In this document: positions 23,484 to 32,171 of the stretch, one piece after another | How the letters are laid out: each line of letters opens with the position of its first letter | Numbering within the stretch: position 1 is the first letter of the stretch | Assembly (NCBI GenBank): GCA_012517355.1 | Contig: JAAYVD010000022.1 | Coordinates: 1 to 64,000, forward strand | Origin: Candidatus Rifleibacteriota bacterium | GTDB lineage: Bacteria; Muiribacteriota; Ozemobacteria; Ozemobacterales; Ozemobacteraceae | Direction of reading: 5' to 3' | DNA: 64,000 bases | Translations under genes and position numbers: made by a program | Notes under the pieces: model-generated | What the model saw: only the letters and a program-made list of their open reading frames with translations | Database searches by the model: none | Told to the model about the DNA's origin: nothing

Positions 23484-26450
23484 ATGTCGAAGGCGAGTTT
23501 CATGTCGATGAGGTGGCTCAGACTCCATCTCAAGGAGATCATCTGGGCAACGGTCATTCTGTTCGTGCTGTCCTGCTTCATCATCGGCTATGGGACTTCC
23601 CGGGCCGCCCGCTCGCAGGAGGAACGGCAGAAACGCGCCGATGCCGCCGACCAGCGGGCCCGCGACCGCGAGGAGGCCGTTCCCGAGAACCTCGCCGGCA
23701 AGCTCGACCTGCCCGCGGTGCACCTGTCGCTGCCGACCGCCACCGCCTCCGTCACGCAGATCATCGATGTCAAGACCATCTTCCACAGCCTGAAGAACCG
23801 GCCCGAATACAAGCGGCTCCTGGGCATGCCCCCCGCCTTCCGGTCGGCCTTCGGGGCCCAGATCCGCGAGGGCGTCCTCGAGGAACTGATCTCCCAGCAA
23901 CTCATCGGGATGTATGCCCAGATCAACGGGATCAAGCCCCCCGTCACCGCCCAGTCCCTCGTCGATCTCGATCGTCAGAAGTTGACCCCTGCCGTCTTCG
24001 ACCGCAAGGTGCGCGAGGCCGGCATGACGGCCAAGGAATACGGCGACCAGCGGCTGCTGTGGGAGACCATCAAGCAGACCATGCAGGTCATGGCCCGGCC
24101 CATTCCCGCCGCGAGCGCCACCGACGAATTCCTGCAGAAATACTACGAGGAGAACAAGATCCGGTTCAAGCAGGACGACGAGATCACCCTGCGCCACATG
24201 GTCGTGTCGGCCGGCGAGTTCGCGGGCCAGACCCCCATCTCCGACGAGGAGATCAAACAGTATTTCGACCAGCACCGCGACGAGTTCAAGAGCTCCAGGC
24301 GGGTGTCGGTCTTCCACATGGTCATCAATCCCGAGGAGCCCGCCTACCTGGCCGCCATCCCGGTCGAGGAAGGCGAAATCCGGCGCCAATACACCGAGAA
24401 GGTCGACGAGTTCAAGGAACCCGAGCAGGTCCAGGCCCGGCACATCCTGATCAAGCCGCGCAATTCCTTCGAAAAGGACCTCGACACCTTCACGGTGACG
24501 CTGCGCCGGTTCACCCTCGCCGCCGGTGAGGGGAAGGGGAAATACTCGTTCGAAATGGCCATCAACAAGGCCAAGTCCGGCATCAGCGTGACCCTGGCCG
24601 ACCTGACCCTGATCACCACTGGCGGCTCCCGGATCACCCCGACCCCCGAAAGCATGGCCGGCCTCGAAAACCCGCTCAAGCTGCCGGTGACCGGCGTTCC
24701 GACGAACACCGTCCGCGGAACGGTCGCCTTCGACCTGCCCGCGGGGGAGGCCCCCGCCACCCTGGAGATCAAGGACCAGGCCAGTGTCCATACCTTCGAT
24801 GTGGCCGCGGCGCACGACGAGGAGAAGGCTTTCGCGGCCGCCGAAAAGATCGCCCTCGACCTTCTCGCCCGGCTCAAGGACAAGGCCGACTTCGCCCAGC
24901 TGGCGAAGGAGTATTCCGACGACACCGCCTCCGCCCGCGAGGGCGGCAACCTCGGGTTCTTCGCCCGCGGCCAGATGGTGAAGCCGTTCGAGGAGGCCGC
25001 TTTCGGGGCCGCCATCGGCGAGATCAAGGGGCCGGTCAAGTCGAACTTCGGATATCACCTGATCAAGGTGGAGGCCCGCAAGGCCGAGCGCCTGGTCACC
25101 CTGGAGGAAGCCCGCAAGAAGCTGGAGGACGGGATCCGCAAGGAGCAGGCCGCCCTCAAGGCCGAGACCGACCTGCAGATCGCCAAGGAATACCTGGAAA
25201 AGCAGACCCACACCTTCGGGGAACTGGCCCGCAAGTATTCCATGGGGTCGACCGTCACCCAGAACGGCAAGCTGCCCGTGTTCTTCAAGGGCGAGCTCAC
25301 CGACGACTATACTCCCGCCCAGAAGGCCACCCTGGCCAAGGAGATCGGTGACAACGGGCACATCATCCCCGAGATCGAGAGCGCCGTGTTCCAGTTGAAG
25401 GAGGGCGAGGTCTCGGATGTCATCAAGACCCAGACGTTCAACGACAAGGGGGAGCCGGTGACCCGGTTCCACCTGTTCCAGGTCGAATCCTTCCTCGATC
25501 CGGTGCCCCTGTCCTTCACGGAAACGGTCAAGGGGAAGATCCAGGAGATCCTCGAGAAGGAGGCGCGGCGCCGCCTGGCCGAGAACAAGGCCAAGGAGTT
25601 CGCCGCCAAGGTCACCCCCGACACCTTCGAAAAGCTGGCATCGGAAACCTTCTCGGCCACGGTTGCGAGCTTCACCCTCCCCTTCTCGGTCAACCCGGGA
25701 TACTCCAATTTCGCCCTGACCTCGGCGGTGGGCCAGGTCACGATGGATGGCCACACCTACATCGGGCCTCTCCACCGGGCCCTGGTGACGGCCCTCAAGG
25801 GCTACTCCGAAGCGGGCGCCGGCCCCAAGGCCCAGGTTCTCGGGCCGGTCGAGAGCGAGGCCGGGTTCCACTTCTTCCAGATCGTCGATTACAAGTCGAA
25901 CCGCTACACCCCGTTCGCGGAAGTGAAGGACAAGATCCGCAACATGCTGGTGCAGACGCCGACCGAGGAGGAGATCCGGAAGGAGTTCGAGAAGAACCGC
26001 GACAAGCTCGACGAGCCGCCCAAGCGCAAGGTGCGCCAGATCGTGCTCACGTCCGAGGAGAAGGCCCAGGAGATCTACGCCGCCCTGCAGAAGGGCGAGA
26101 TGTTCTCCCTGCTTGCCAAGCGGCATTCCGTCGATGGCACCGCCGCCATGGGCGGCCTGCTGGGCGAGGTGGCCCCGGGCCAGTTGCCGGCGAACCTCGA
26201 AGAGCCGGTCTGGAAGCTGAGCAAAGGCCAGTTCACCGCGCCCATCCAGACCTCCTACGGGTACGTGATCGCCATGCTCGACGAGGCTGAGAAGCCCGGC
26301 GTCAAGGCGACCCTCACTCCCGAGGTCACCAACAAGATCAAGAACAGCCTCAAGGGGAAGTATGCCGAAGAGCTGGTGGAGAGCTTCCTGACCGGTCTGC
26401 GGAACTCGGCCACCATCATCCGGCACCCCGAGGTCCTGGCCGAGCTGTGA
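23484..26450 (+). CDS. Membrane-anchored peptidyl-prolyl isomerase, PpiD/SurA-like
   Basis: The 988-residue protein has one N-terminal membrane helix (about 19-37, IIWATVILFVLSCFIIGYG), so the rest lies in the periplasm. A SurA_N/PpiD-type helical region follows, then parvulin-type domains. The first begins at RHILIK near residue 320, is interrupted by about 115 residues, and resumes at LARLKDKADFAQLAKEYSDD and GGNLGFFARGQMVKPFEEAAF (about 460-530). A second, KVRQIVLTSEEKAQEIYAAL through GGLLGEVAPGQLP, covers about 850-935. It is longer than E. coli PpiD (623 residues). It likely assists outer-membrane protein folding. A strong promoter and no tight upstream neighbour suggest abundant, independent expression. 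Confidence 0.82.
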   Translation: MSKASFMSMRWLRLHLKEIIWATVILFVLSCFIIGYGTSRAARSQEERQKRADAADQRARDREEAVPENLAGKLDLPAVHLSLPTATASVTQIIDVKTIFHSLKNRPEYKRLLGMPPAFRSAFGAQIREGVLEELISQQLIGMYAQINGIKPPVTAQSLVDLDRQKLTPAVFDRKVREAGMTAKEYGDQRLLWETIKQTMQVMARPIPAASATDEFLQKYYEENKIRFKQDDEITLRHMVVSAGEFAGQTPISDEEIKQYFDQHRDEFKSSRRVSVFHMVINPEEPAYLAAIPVEEGEIRRQYTEKVDEFKEPEQVQARHILIKPRNSFEKDLDTFTVTLRRFTLAAGEGKGKYSFEMAINKAKSGISVTLADLTLITTGGSRITPTPESMAGLENPLKLPVTGVPTNTVRGTVAFDLPAGEAPATLEIKDQASVHTFDVAAAHDEEKAFAAAEKIALDLLARLKDKADFAQLAKEYSDDTASAREGGNLGFFARGQMVKPFEEAAFGAAIGEIKGPVKSNFGYHLIKVEARKAERLVTLEEARKKLEDGIRKEQAALKAETDLQIAKEYLEKQTHTFGELARKYSMGSTVTQNGKLPVFFKGELTDDYTPAQKATLAKEIGDNGHIIPEIESAVFQLKEGEVSDVIKTQTFNDKGEPVTRFHLFQVESFLDPVPLSFTETVKGKIQEILEKEARRRLAENKAKEFAAKVTPDTFEKLASETFSATVASFTLPFSVNPGYSNFALTSAVGQVTMDGHTYIGPLHRALVTALKGYSEAGAGPKAQVLGPVESEAGFHFFQIVDYKSNRYTPFAEVKDKIRNMLVQTPTEEEIRKEFEKNRDKLDEPPKRKVRQIVLTSEEKAQEIYAALQKGEMFSLLAKRHSVDGTAAMGGLLGEVAPGQLPANLEEPVWKLSKGQFTAPIQTSYGYVIAMLDEAEKPGVKATLTPEVTNKIKNSLKGKYAEELVESFLTGLRNSATIIRHPEVLAEL

Positions 26451-26495
26451 CCCGCGGCGGCGGGCAGGCCGGCTGACCTGAGAAACGAAGCGACC

Positions 26496-26792
26496 ATGCG
26501 TCTCGACAAGTTCCTCCAGGTCTCCGGCCTGATCAAGCGCCGGGTCCTGGCCAACGAGGCCTGCAAGCGGGGCCTGGCCAAGGTGAACGGCCAGCCCGCC
26601 AAGCCCACCCGGGAGATCGGGCCCGGCGACCAGGTCGATCTCGACCTGCCGCACCGGGATGTGGCGGTGCGGGTGCTGCAGGAGCTGCCCGAACACGGCT
26701 TCCCTCGGGCGCGGCGGGCGGAGTTCTTCGAAACCCTGCGGGACGTTCCGCGGACCGTCTCCCGGGACGACGCCCGGGACGGCTGGGAGTGA
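26496..26792 (+). CDS. S4-domain RNA-binding protein, RqcP/HslR-like
   Basis: The 98-residue protein opens with MRLDKFLQVSGLIKRRVLAN and continues through VNGQPAKPTREIGPGDQVDL, a complete S4 RNA-binding domain like that of RqcP (YabO) and Hsp15. These bind ribosomal RNA on stalled 50S subunits during quality control. The C-terminal 30 residues are charged. It lies 45 bp after the isomerase gene and probably shares its transcript. RqcP and HslR cannot be told apart with certainty here. Confidence 0.82.
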   Translation: MRLDKFLQVSGLIKRRVLANEACKRGLAKVNGQPAKPTREIGPGDQVDLDLPHRDVAVRVLQELPEHGFPRARRAEFFETLRDVPRTVSRDDARDGWE

Positions 26793-26923
26793 CCAGGCCG
26801 CCCCCCGCCCGCCAAGGCCCGCGTCAGGCGGGGGGAAGGTGGCCGTCGGGGCCATCCGGTCGGGCCGGAGGCAGCGGTGGCCGGTTCTGTGACGGCCGTG
26901 GCAGCCACGGCCGGCCGGGGGCC

Positions 26924-27766
26924 ATGGCCGACCGGCTGCGCCCGAAAAAATCGCTGGGGCAGAACTTTTGTGTGGACCCGCGCCTGGGGGCGGAAGTCCT
27001 GGCGAGGCTGGCCCCCACGGCTGCCGACGAGATCTGGGAGCTCGGCCCCGGCCAGGGTGCCCTGACCGTCCTGCTGGCCGCCAGCGGGGCGGCCGTCCGG
27101 GCCTTCGAGATCGACGGTCGCCTCCGCCCCGACCTGGAGACCCGGTTCCCGCCCCCCGTCACCTTCCACTGGGGGGATTTCCTGGAACTCGACGTCCGGC
27201 CCTGGATCCCGCCCGCCGGGCGCGGCTTCCTGGCTTGCGGCAATCTGCCGTATTACTGCGCCACCCCGATGATCCGGCGGCTGCTCGAGCTGCCGCGGCC
27301 GCCGTCCCGCCTGGTGTTCGTGGTCCAGGAGGAGGTGGCCCGCAAAGCGTGCGCCGCGGCCGGAACGCCCGACTACGGATTCCTGTCGGGGCAGCTGCAA
27401 CTGCAGGCCGAGGTGACGATGGGAACGGTCTTCCCGCCGTCCTCCTTCCGGCCGGTGCCCAAGGTGTCGAGTGCCCTGCTGGAACTCCGCCCCCTGGCCC
27501 TGGAGCCGGCCGAGCGACAACGCCGGCAACGGGCCCTGGCCCTGCTGTCGGTCATGCTCCGGCAGCGTCGGAAGATGGCGCACAACCTGCTGCGGCAGTT
27601 CCTGCCCCTGCCCTGGGAGGACCTGCTGACCCGGGTGGGGCTCGCACCGACCTGTCGCGGAGAGATCATCCCCCTGCCGACCCTGCTCGCCCTGGCCGAC
27701 CTGGTGCCAGCCGGCGCCTGGCCGCCGATGCGCGGCGGGCGCCCGTCCGACGAGGGGGAAGCCTGA
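26924..27766 (+). CDS. rsmA: 16S rRNA dimethyladenosine transferase
   Basis: The 280-residue protein has the RsmA/KsgA motifs in order: KKSLGQNFCVDP, the SAM-binding IWELGPGQGALT, the catalytic CGNLPYYCATPMI (N-L-P-Y), and FRPVPKVSSALLEL. It dimethylates two adjacent adenines near the 3' end of 16S rRNA. I start it at the ATG at 26924. The frame is open upstream, but that part is Arg/Gly-rich and unlike the family. The C-terminus keeps the normal small helical domain. It converges with the TatD-type gene. Confidence 0.92.
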   Translation: MADRLRPKKSLGQNFCVDPRLGAEVLARLAPTAADEIWELGPGQGALTVLLAASGAAVRAFEIDGRLRPDLETRFPPPVTFHWGDFLELDVRPWIPPAGRGFLACGNLPYYCATPMIRRLLELPRPPSRLVFVVQEEVARKACAAAGTPDYGFLSGQLQLQAEVTMGTVFPPSSFRPVPKVSSALLELRPLALEPAERQRRQRALALLSVMLRQRRKMAHNLLRQFLPLPWEDLLTRVGLAPTCRGEIIPLPTLLALADLVPAGAWPPMRGGRPSDEGEA

Positions 27767-27866
27767 CCTGGATGCCGCCGACGGCGGTCTGGTCGGAATT
27801 CTCCTGAAGTGGTCGTGATCGCCCCGCGCCGGCGGTCTTGTGCATTGTACAAATCGGAAAAACGTG

Positions 27867-28844
27867 TTACCAGTCGGGCCAGACGGCGTGGGCGGCCTGC
27901 TGCACGCGACGGTTCAGCCGTTCCAGCGGCTCGGCCCGCAGGTCGGCCAGGAACCGGGCGATGGCGGGCAGGACGGCCGGTTCGTTGCACGGCCCCTGCC
28001 ACCAGGGCGGGGCGAGGTCCGGCGCGTCGGTTTCGAGCAGGCAACGGTCGCCGGGAGCCGCCCCGGCCACCCGCGGGGTCTTGCGGGCGTTCGGCCGGCA
28101 CAGCGAACCCGAGAAGGACACCCAGGCTTCCTCTTCCCGCAGGAAGAGCCGGGCGGTCTCCCAGGAGCCGCTGAACGAGTGCAGCACCCACGGGATGCCC
28201 CGGCCCCGTTCCCGGAGGATGGCCAGGGTGCGCTCCCAGGCCCCACGCATGTGGAGCAGCAAGGGAAGCCCCTGTTCGCGGGCCAGGTCGACCTGGGCGA
28301 GGAACACCGCCTCCTGGCGGGCGAGGGGAACGTCCGCCTGGACGTCCAGGCCGGTCTCGCCGATCGCCCGGGGGACATAGGTCCGACGGGCGAAGAGAGC
28401 CCGCACGTCGTCGGCGACGGGCCTGACCGCGGCGCTCCCCCTTTCGGCGATGGGGGCTCCGGCGCCCTCCCTGCCGGCGTCCCGGGTCCCGTCCATCCCT
28501 TCGGGGGGCCTCCTGGCAATGGCGCTTCCAGCCGTGGTGCCCCCGTTTCCGGCGATGTCGCCCGTGGCGCCCAGGATTCTGCCGACCTCTCCCACCGCGC
28601 TCCTGCCCCAGGCGGATCCGTCCCCGGCGGTCCCGTCCGCGACCCCGGGATGGATTCCCCAGGCCCGGCCCACCCAGGACGGGAAGCCGGGATCGGGGAC
28701 AGGACCACGGATTCCGGGAACCAGGATGCGCCGCACCCCCGCCTCCCAGGCGCGGTGCAGGACCCCCGCCAGGTCCGCGGCCAGCGGTTCCGCGTCGAGG
28801 TGGCAGTGGGTGTCGAACCATTCCATGCCTGGCGCCGTGTTCAC
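27867..28844 (-). CDS. TatD-family metal-dependent hydrolase with internal low-complexity insertion
   Basis: The TatD metal site is present: H-x-H in WFDTHCHLD (about 8-17), E in AIGETGLDVQ (about 160-170), H in LLLHMRG, H in VLHSFSGS and D in LLETDAPDLAPP. The family are 3'-5' DNA exonucleases or amidohydrolase-like enzymes. The 325-residue length exceeds the usual 250-265 because residues about 70-143 are a Gly/Ala/Arg-rich insertion between the first helices and the catalytic Glu segment. The GTG at 28844 overlaps the stop of the upstream dehydrogenase by four bases (GTGA). An ATG six codons later (28826) is the alternative start. Confidence 0.8.
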   Translation of the reverse strand: MNTAPGMEWFDTHCHLDAEPLAADLAGVLHRAWEAGVRRILVPGIRGPVPDPGFPSWVGRAWGIHPGVADGTAGDGSAWGRSAVGEVGRILGATGDIAGNGGTTAGSAIARRPPEGMDGTRDAGREGAGAPIAERGSAAVRPVADDVRALFARRTYVPRAIGETGLDVQADVPLARQEAVFLAQVDLAREQGLPLLLHMRGAWERTLAILRERGRGIPWVLHSFSGSWETARLFLREEEAWVSFSGSLCRPNARKTPRVAGAAPGDRCLLETDAPDLAPPWWQGPCNEPAVLPAIARFLADLRAEPLERLNRRVQQAAHAVWPDW

Positions 28845-29995
28845 AGCGCCAGCGACAGGATCTCCTGCATCTCGTCGGTGGTGAGCGAGACGGGGTTGGC
28901 CTGCATGCTCGAGGAGGCCCGGGCCTTCTCGACCAGGCCCGGAAAATCCGCCGGCGTCACCCCGTAGCGGCTCAGGGGGTGGGGCTTCAGCTGTTCCACC
29001 AGGTCGCGGACCCAGGTCACGGCTTCGTCAGCCGTGGCCCCGGCGCGCCCGGTAAGGAGGCGGCCGGCCTCGGCGAACCGGTCCGACAGGCCCGGGTCCG
29101 ACCCGCGCTCACGCAGGGCCCGCAGGTTGACGGCGAGCACCTCGGGCAGGAGGCGGGCGCAGACCGCCCCGTGGGGGGCGGGAAAGCGGCCGCCGATGGG
29201 GGCGGCCAGGCCGTGGACGGCGCCGAGGCCGGCATTGGCCAGGGCCAGGCCGCCCATCAGGCTGGCCAGGGCCATGTCGCGGCGGGCCAGGGCGTCCCGG
29301 CCGTTGCGGACGGCCGCCGGCAAGGCCCGGGCGGCGCGGGGCAGGCCTTCCCGGCAGACGGCGTCGGTGAGCGGGTTGGCGCGGAGGGACAAGAACGGCT
29401 CGAGCAGCTGGGTGAGGGCGTCGAGGCCGGTCGCCGCGGTCAGCTCGGGGGGCAGGTCGTAGGTCAGCTCGGGGTCGACGATGGCGGTCCAGGGCAGCAG
29501 GGTGGGATGCCGGAGGCTGACCTTGATCTTTTGTTCCGGGGCCGACAGGACGGCGTTGCGGGTCACCTCGGAGCCGGTTCCCGCCGTCGTGGGCACGGCC
29601 ACCACCGGCAGACCGGGATTCGCCAGAGGGCGGCCGCGGCCGATCACCTCGAGGTAGTCCTCGACCGGGCCCTCGTTGCGCAGCAGGGCGGCCACCGCCT
29701 TGGCGGCATCGATCACGCTGCCCCCGCCCACCGCGGTCACGACCGCCACGTTGCCGTGCCGGGCGCGTTGGACCGCGGCCTGGATCTGCCGGATGGTCGG
29801 CTCGCCCGCCACCTGGAAGAGGGTGATGGAGCGGCCGCGTTCCCTCAGATCATGCAGGAGGAAATCCGCCCGGTGCTGGTTGCCGCCGCAGATCACCATG
29901 ACGGGCCCCTCGATCAGGGTGGCGACCGCTCCGGCCTGGTGCCGGCAGCCCTCGCCGAAGACGATCCGGCCGGCGGTGGCGAACTGGAATTCCAT
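28841..29995 (-). CDS. Iron-containing (group III) alcohol dehydrogenase
   Basis: The 384-residue protein has the Fe-ADH fold signatures: the NAD(P) binding GGGSVIDAAKAVAALL and the PTTAGTGSEVTRNAVLS segment. The metal-site region is GLDALTQLLEPFLS (about 190-203), AVHGLAAPIGGRF and APHGAVCARLL. Compared with the classical D-x3-H...H...H ligand set, the first histidine position is a glutamine (DALTQ). The same Q appears in some other members by recollection, so I do not call it inactive. It should reduce an aldehyde or oxidise an alcohol with NAD(P)H. Its ATG directly follows the stop of the small monooxygenase-fold gene (TGAATG), so the two are coupled. Confidence 0.88.
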   Translation of the reverse strand: MEFQFATAGRIVFGEGCRHQAGAVATLIEGPVMVICGGNQHRADFLLHDLRERGRSITLFQVAGEPTIRQIQAAVQRARHGNVAVVTAVGGGSVIDAAKAVAALLRNEGPVEDYLEVIGRGRPLANPGLPVVAVPTTAGTGSEVTRNAVLSAPEQKIKVSLRHPTLLPWTAIVDPELTYDLPPELTAATGLDALTQLLEPFLSLRANPLTDAVCREGLPRAARALPAAVRNGRDALARRDMALASLMGGLALANAGLGAVHGLAAPIGGRFPAPHGAVCARLLPEVLAVNLRALRERGSDPGLSDRFAEAGRLLTGRAGATADEAVTWVRDLVEQLKPHPLSRYGVTPADFPGLVEKARASSSMQANPVSLTTDEMQEILSLAL

Positions 29996-30301
29996 TCACC
30001 ACCCCCCGGGGTCCGGTGACACCGCGTGATACCGCACGCTGGTGCGCGGAACGGCCATCATGTCGGCGACGCGGTCGCGCCACGCCTGATAGTGGGCCGT
30101 GGCCTTGTGGGCCGCCGGGGCCTCGGCGGTCCGATAGGCTTCCAGCAGGACGAACCGGCAGGGGTCGTCGGCCTGCTGCATGACGTCGAACCGGGCGATG
30201 CCGGGTTCCTGCCGGCTGAGCCGGGCATTCTCCCGGCTGGCTTCCTGGAAGGCGGCGATGGATTCAGTCTTGACCTGGACCTGGACGAGAACGATCAGCA
30301 T
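29996..30301 (-). CDS. Antibiotic biosynthesis monooxygenase (ABM/YgiN-like) domain protein
   Basis: The 101-residue protein matches the small dimeric ferredoxin-like ABM fold: the opening [29 protein letters not shown], and [21 protein letters not shown] with the family's H-x(5)H-x3-W-like end ([10 protein letters not shown]). Members include quinol monooxygenases and autoinducer-2 modifying LsrG. Its tight coupling to the Fe-ADH resembles aldehyde/autoinducer or small-carbonyl handling, which is inference only. An AGGAGGCCACC ribosome site precedes the start. Confidence 0.82.
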   Translation of the reverse strand: MLIVLVQVQVKTESIAAFQEASRENARLSRQEPGIARFDVMQQADDPCRFVLLEAYRTAEAPAAHKATAHYQAWRDRVADMMAVPRTSVRYHAVSPDPGGW

Positions 30302-30425
30302 GGTGGCCTCCTCGGATGGAAACGGTCAGAAACGTCGGTCACGGACGGGCGGACATGCCGGGCAAGGGAGGACAAACCCTTCTCCTGGCGGAGGGCAGGC
30401 GAGGCAGGGGAGCGAACGAGGCTGT

Positions 30426-30785
30426 TCATTCGTCGGAACCAGCCCGGTCACCGGCCCACTGTGCCAGCCGGGCCAGTTCCCCGGCGAGGCGGGCGATCAG
30501 GCCCGGCAGGTCCGGGGTCAGGCCCGCCCGGGCGGCCTTCTCGACGGCCTGGGCTGCCCGGGAAAAAGCCAGGGCCCCGACATTGGCGGCGGCTCCCTTC
30601 AAGGCGTGGGCGAGGATCCTGACATCGTCGGGGCGTCCTCGGCCGACGGCCTCCTCCAGGGCGGCCAGGCGGCCGGGGGTGTCCTGCAGGAAGACGGCCA
30701 GGATCTCCCGGCCGAGCGCGGCGTCTCCGTCCAGGCGGGCGAGTACGCCTTCCTGGTCGTAGACCGGCGCAGGTTTTCCGTCCAT
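30426..30785 (-). CDS. Histidine phosphotransfer (Hpt) domain protein
   Basis: I start at the ATG at 30785, which has GGAGGGGAGC directly before it. The longer frame upstream is unlikely. The 119-residue product is a stand-alone four-helix Hpt domain with the phospho-accepting histidine in ILAHALKGAAANVGA and the preceding VFLQDTPGRLAALEEAV helix. It relays phosphate from a hybrid kinase receiver to a response regulator. No kinase is adjacent. The receiver-only regulator at 8032-8400 is a conceivable partner, but nothing ties them. Confidence 0.85.
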   Translation of the reverse strand: MDGKPAPVYDQEGVLARLDGDAALGREILAVFLQDTPGRLAALEEAVGRGRPDDVRILAHALKGAAANVGALAFSRAAQAVEKAARAGLTPDLPGLIARLAGELARLAQWAGDRAGSDE

Positions 30786-31211
30786 GCTCCCCTCCGATCC
30801 GTCTGGGCCGGCCGGTCCTTGGGAGGAAGCCCGGCAGCCGACCTTCTCAATCATACAGGGACCCCCCGCCGCGCGCAAACCCCTGGCGACCACCTCAGCC
30901 ATTCCCTGTGAGTTCTGAAGCGGCTTTCCCGGCTGCTTCGGTTTGACTTGCCAACGGGATCAAGGCCTGCGGAAATCCCTGATCATCAGGAAACCCCGCC
31001 ATCCGCTTCACCGGGATCTGCCGTCTGGTCGGGCTTCCCTGAAGCCGCGCGGAAAACCGATCCCCGCAGGCCCCTCCCATGGAGAGCCGCATCGGCAAGG
31101 GTTCGTGACGCATTCATGGACCAGAGGCCCGCGCGCGCTTCTCCGTGTCTCGCGGCGTTGTCGGGCGGCCCCGCTCCCGGCCGATGCCCCCGGGCCGGAA
31201 TCGACGAAGGA
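30786..31211. other. Intergenic region without recognised gene
   Basis: This 426-bp stretch separates the Hpt gene from the radical SAM pair. It contains short imperfect inverted segments (gaagcggctttcccggctgcttc at 30914-30936; gaagccgcgcggaaaa near 31050). It has no ribosome site or protein-like frame that I trust. Confidence 0.45.
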
Positions 31212-32171
31212 CTACTCCGGCAGGTGCAGGTCGGCCACCGCCTGACGAACCTCGGCGGGAGTCAGAGGGCGGGGGAAATTGTACATGATCCCCCCCGGGC
31301 GTTCGTTGTAGAAGGGACGGTTGCAGTCGGGGCAGCCCGAGGTTTGGAACGCCTTCCCGTCGGCGAGAGCCGCCGCGAGCCGGTCCGGCGCCAGGCCGAA
31401 GGACACCAGGCGGCCGTCGGCCGCGAACCGGCAGTCTTCCCAGCGCAGGGCGCCCAGCAACCGCAGGTGGCGGAATGCCTGGACCCGACGCCACGCGTCG
31501 AGGGGCGGCGGGCTTCCGCGCCCGCGGGCCGGGGTGAAGGCGAACAGGGCCACCAGCCCCCCTCTGGCCAGGACGGCTTCGACCACCTCGAGGAAGGCCC
31601 GCTCGGTGTCGCCGAGTCCGTAGATCAGGTGGATCTCCAGCCTGGGCCCGTGGCGGTCGAGGGCGTCGCGGAGGGCCGGCCAGTCGGCGTCCCAGGGGCG
31701 ACCCTTATGGCGCTGGTAGGTGGCAGGCCCGGCCGCGTCGAGGCCGAGGCCGAGGTGGTCGAGCCCCGCCGCCAGCAGTTCGCCGACGAGCGGCAGTTGG
31801 GCAGGGTGCAGGGTGAGGCTGAGGGGAAGGCCGGTGGGGCGCAGGGCGGCGATGAACAGGGGAAGGGTGGCCGCGGCCCCGTCGTTCCAGCCGGTCTGCA
31901 GGCAGATCCGCCGGAGGGGGCCGGGGCGGGAGGCCAGCCGGCCGACCACTTCCGCCCAGGGAACCTCCGGCCAGGCGATCCGCGACAACCGGTCGGAACC
32001 GGCATTCCCTCCGGCCCGCGGGCAGAACGAGCAGCTGCCGCGGCAGCCCGGGTCCCACAGGAGGTAGGCGGTCGTGGGGGCGACCTCCTGCCGGGCCTGC
32101 CGCAAGCCCAGGGTGATGGCGGTGCCGAAACTGACCCGGATGGTCTCAGGAAGCGGCATCGGTAACCTCAC
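31212..32171 (-). CDS. Radical SAM protein, LipS-like (COG2516 type)
   Basis: The 319-residue protein has the radical SAM motif C43-x3-C47-x2-C50 (CRGSCSFC), then LSRIAWPEVPW. A C-terminal extra cysteine block, SGCPDCNRPFYNERPGG followed by MYNFPRPLTPAEV, could bind an auxiliary cluster. This pattern resembles the biotin-synthase-related COG2516 proteins, one component of the two-protein lipoyl synthase LipS1/LipS2 described in Thermococcus (recollection). It overlaps the neighbouring radical SAM gene by 26 bp (or 14 bp if it starts at the fifth-codon ATG), a strong sign of joint function. The window has no lipA/lipB gene to compare with. Confidence 0.68.
   Translation of the reverse strand: MRLPMPLPETIRVSFGTAITLGLRQARQEVAPTTAYLLWDPGCRGSCSFCPRAGGNAGSDRLSRIAWPEVPWAEVVGRLASRPGPLRRICLQTGWNDGAAATLPLFIAALRPTGLPLSLTLHPAQLPLVGELLAAGLDHLGLGLDAAGPATYQRHKGRPWDADWPALRDALDRHGPRLEIHLIYGLGDTERAFLEVVEAVLARGGLVALFAFTPARGRGSPPPLDAWRRVQAFRHLRLLGALRWEDCRFAADGRLVSFGLAPDRLAAALADGKAFQTSGCPDCNRPFYNERPGGIMYNFPRPLTPAEVRQAVADLHLPE

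Noticed and set aside
20405-23584. A 1059-codon minus-strand frame opposite the SLBB exporter and kinase-type gene
   Set aside because: It is a shadow of two well-supported plus-strand genes and crosses a terminator and a promoter of the opposite strand.
23295-26855. A 1186-codon minus-strand frame opposite the peptidyl-prolyl isomerase
   Set aside because: It is the antisense frame of a gene with a promoter and domain matches. Its Gly/Leu/Val/Arg/Asp pattern is typical of a GC-rich shadow frame.
30895-31113. 72-codon minus-strand frame in the gap between the Hpt gene and the radical SAM pair
   Set aside because: There is no ribosome site, low protein-likeness and no overlap or spacing that suggests an operon.
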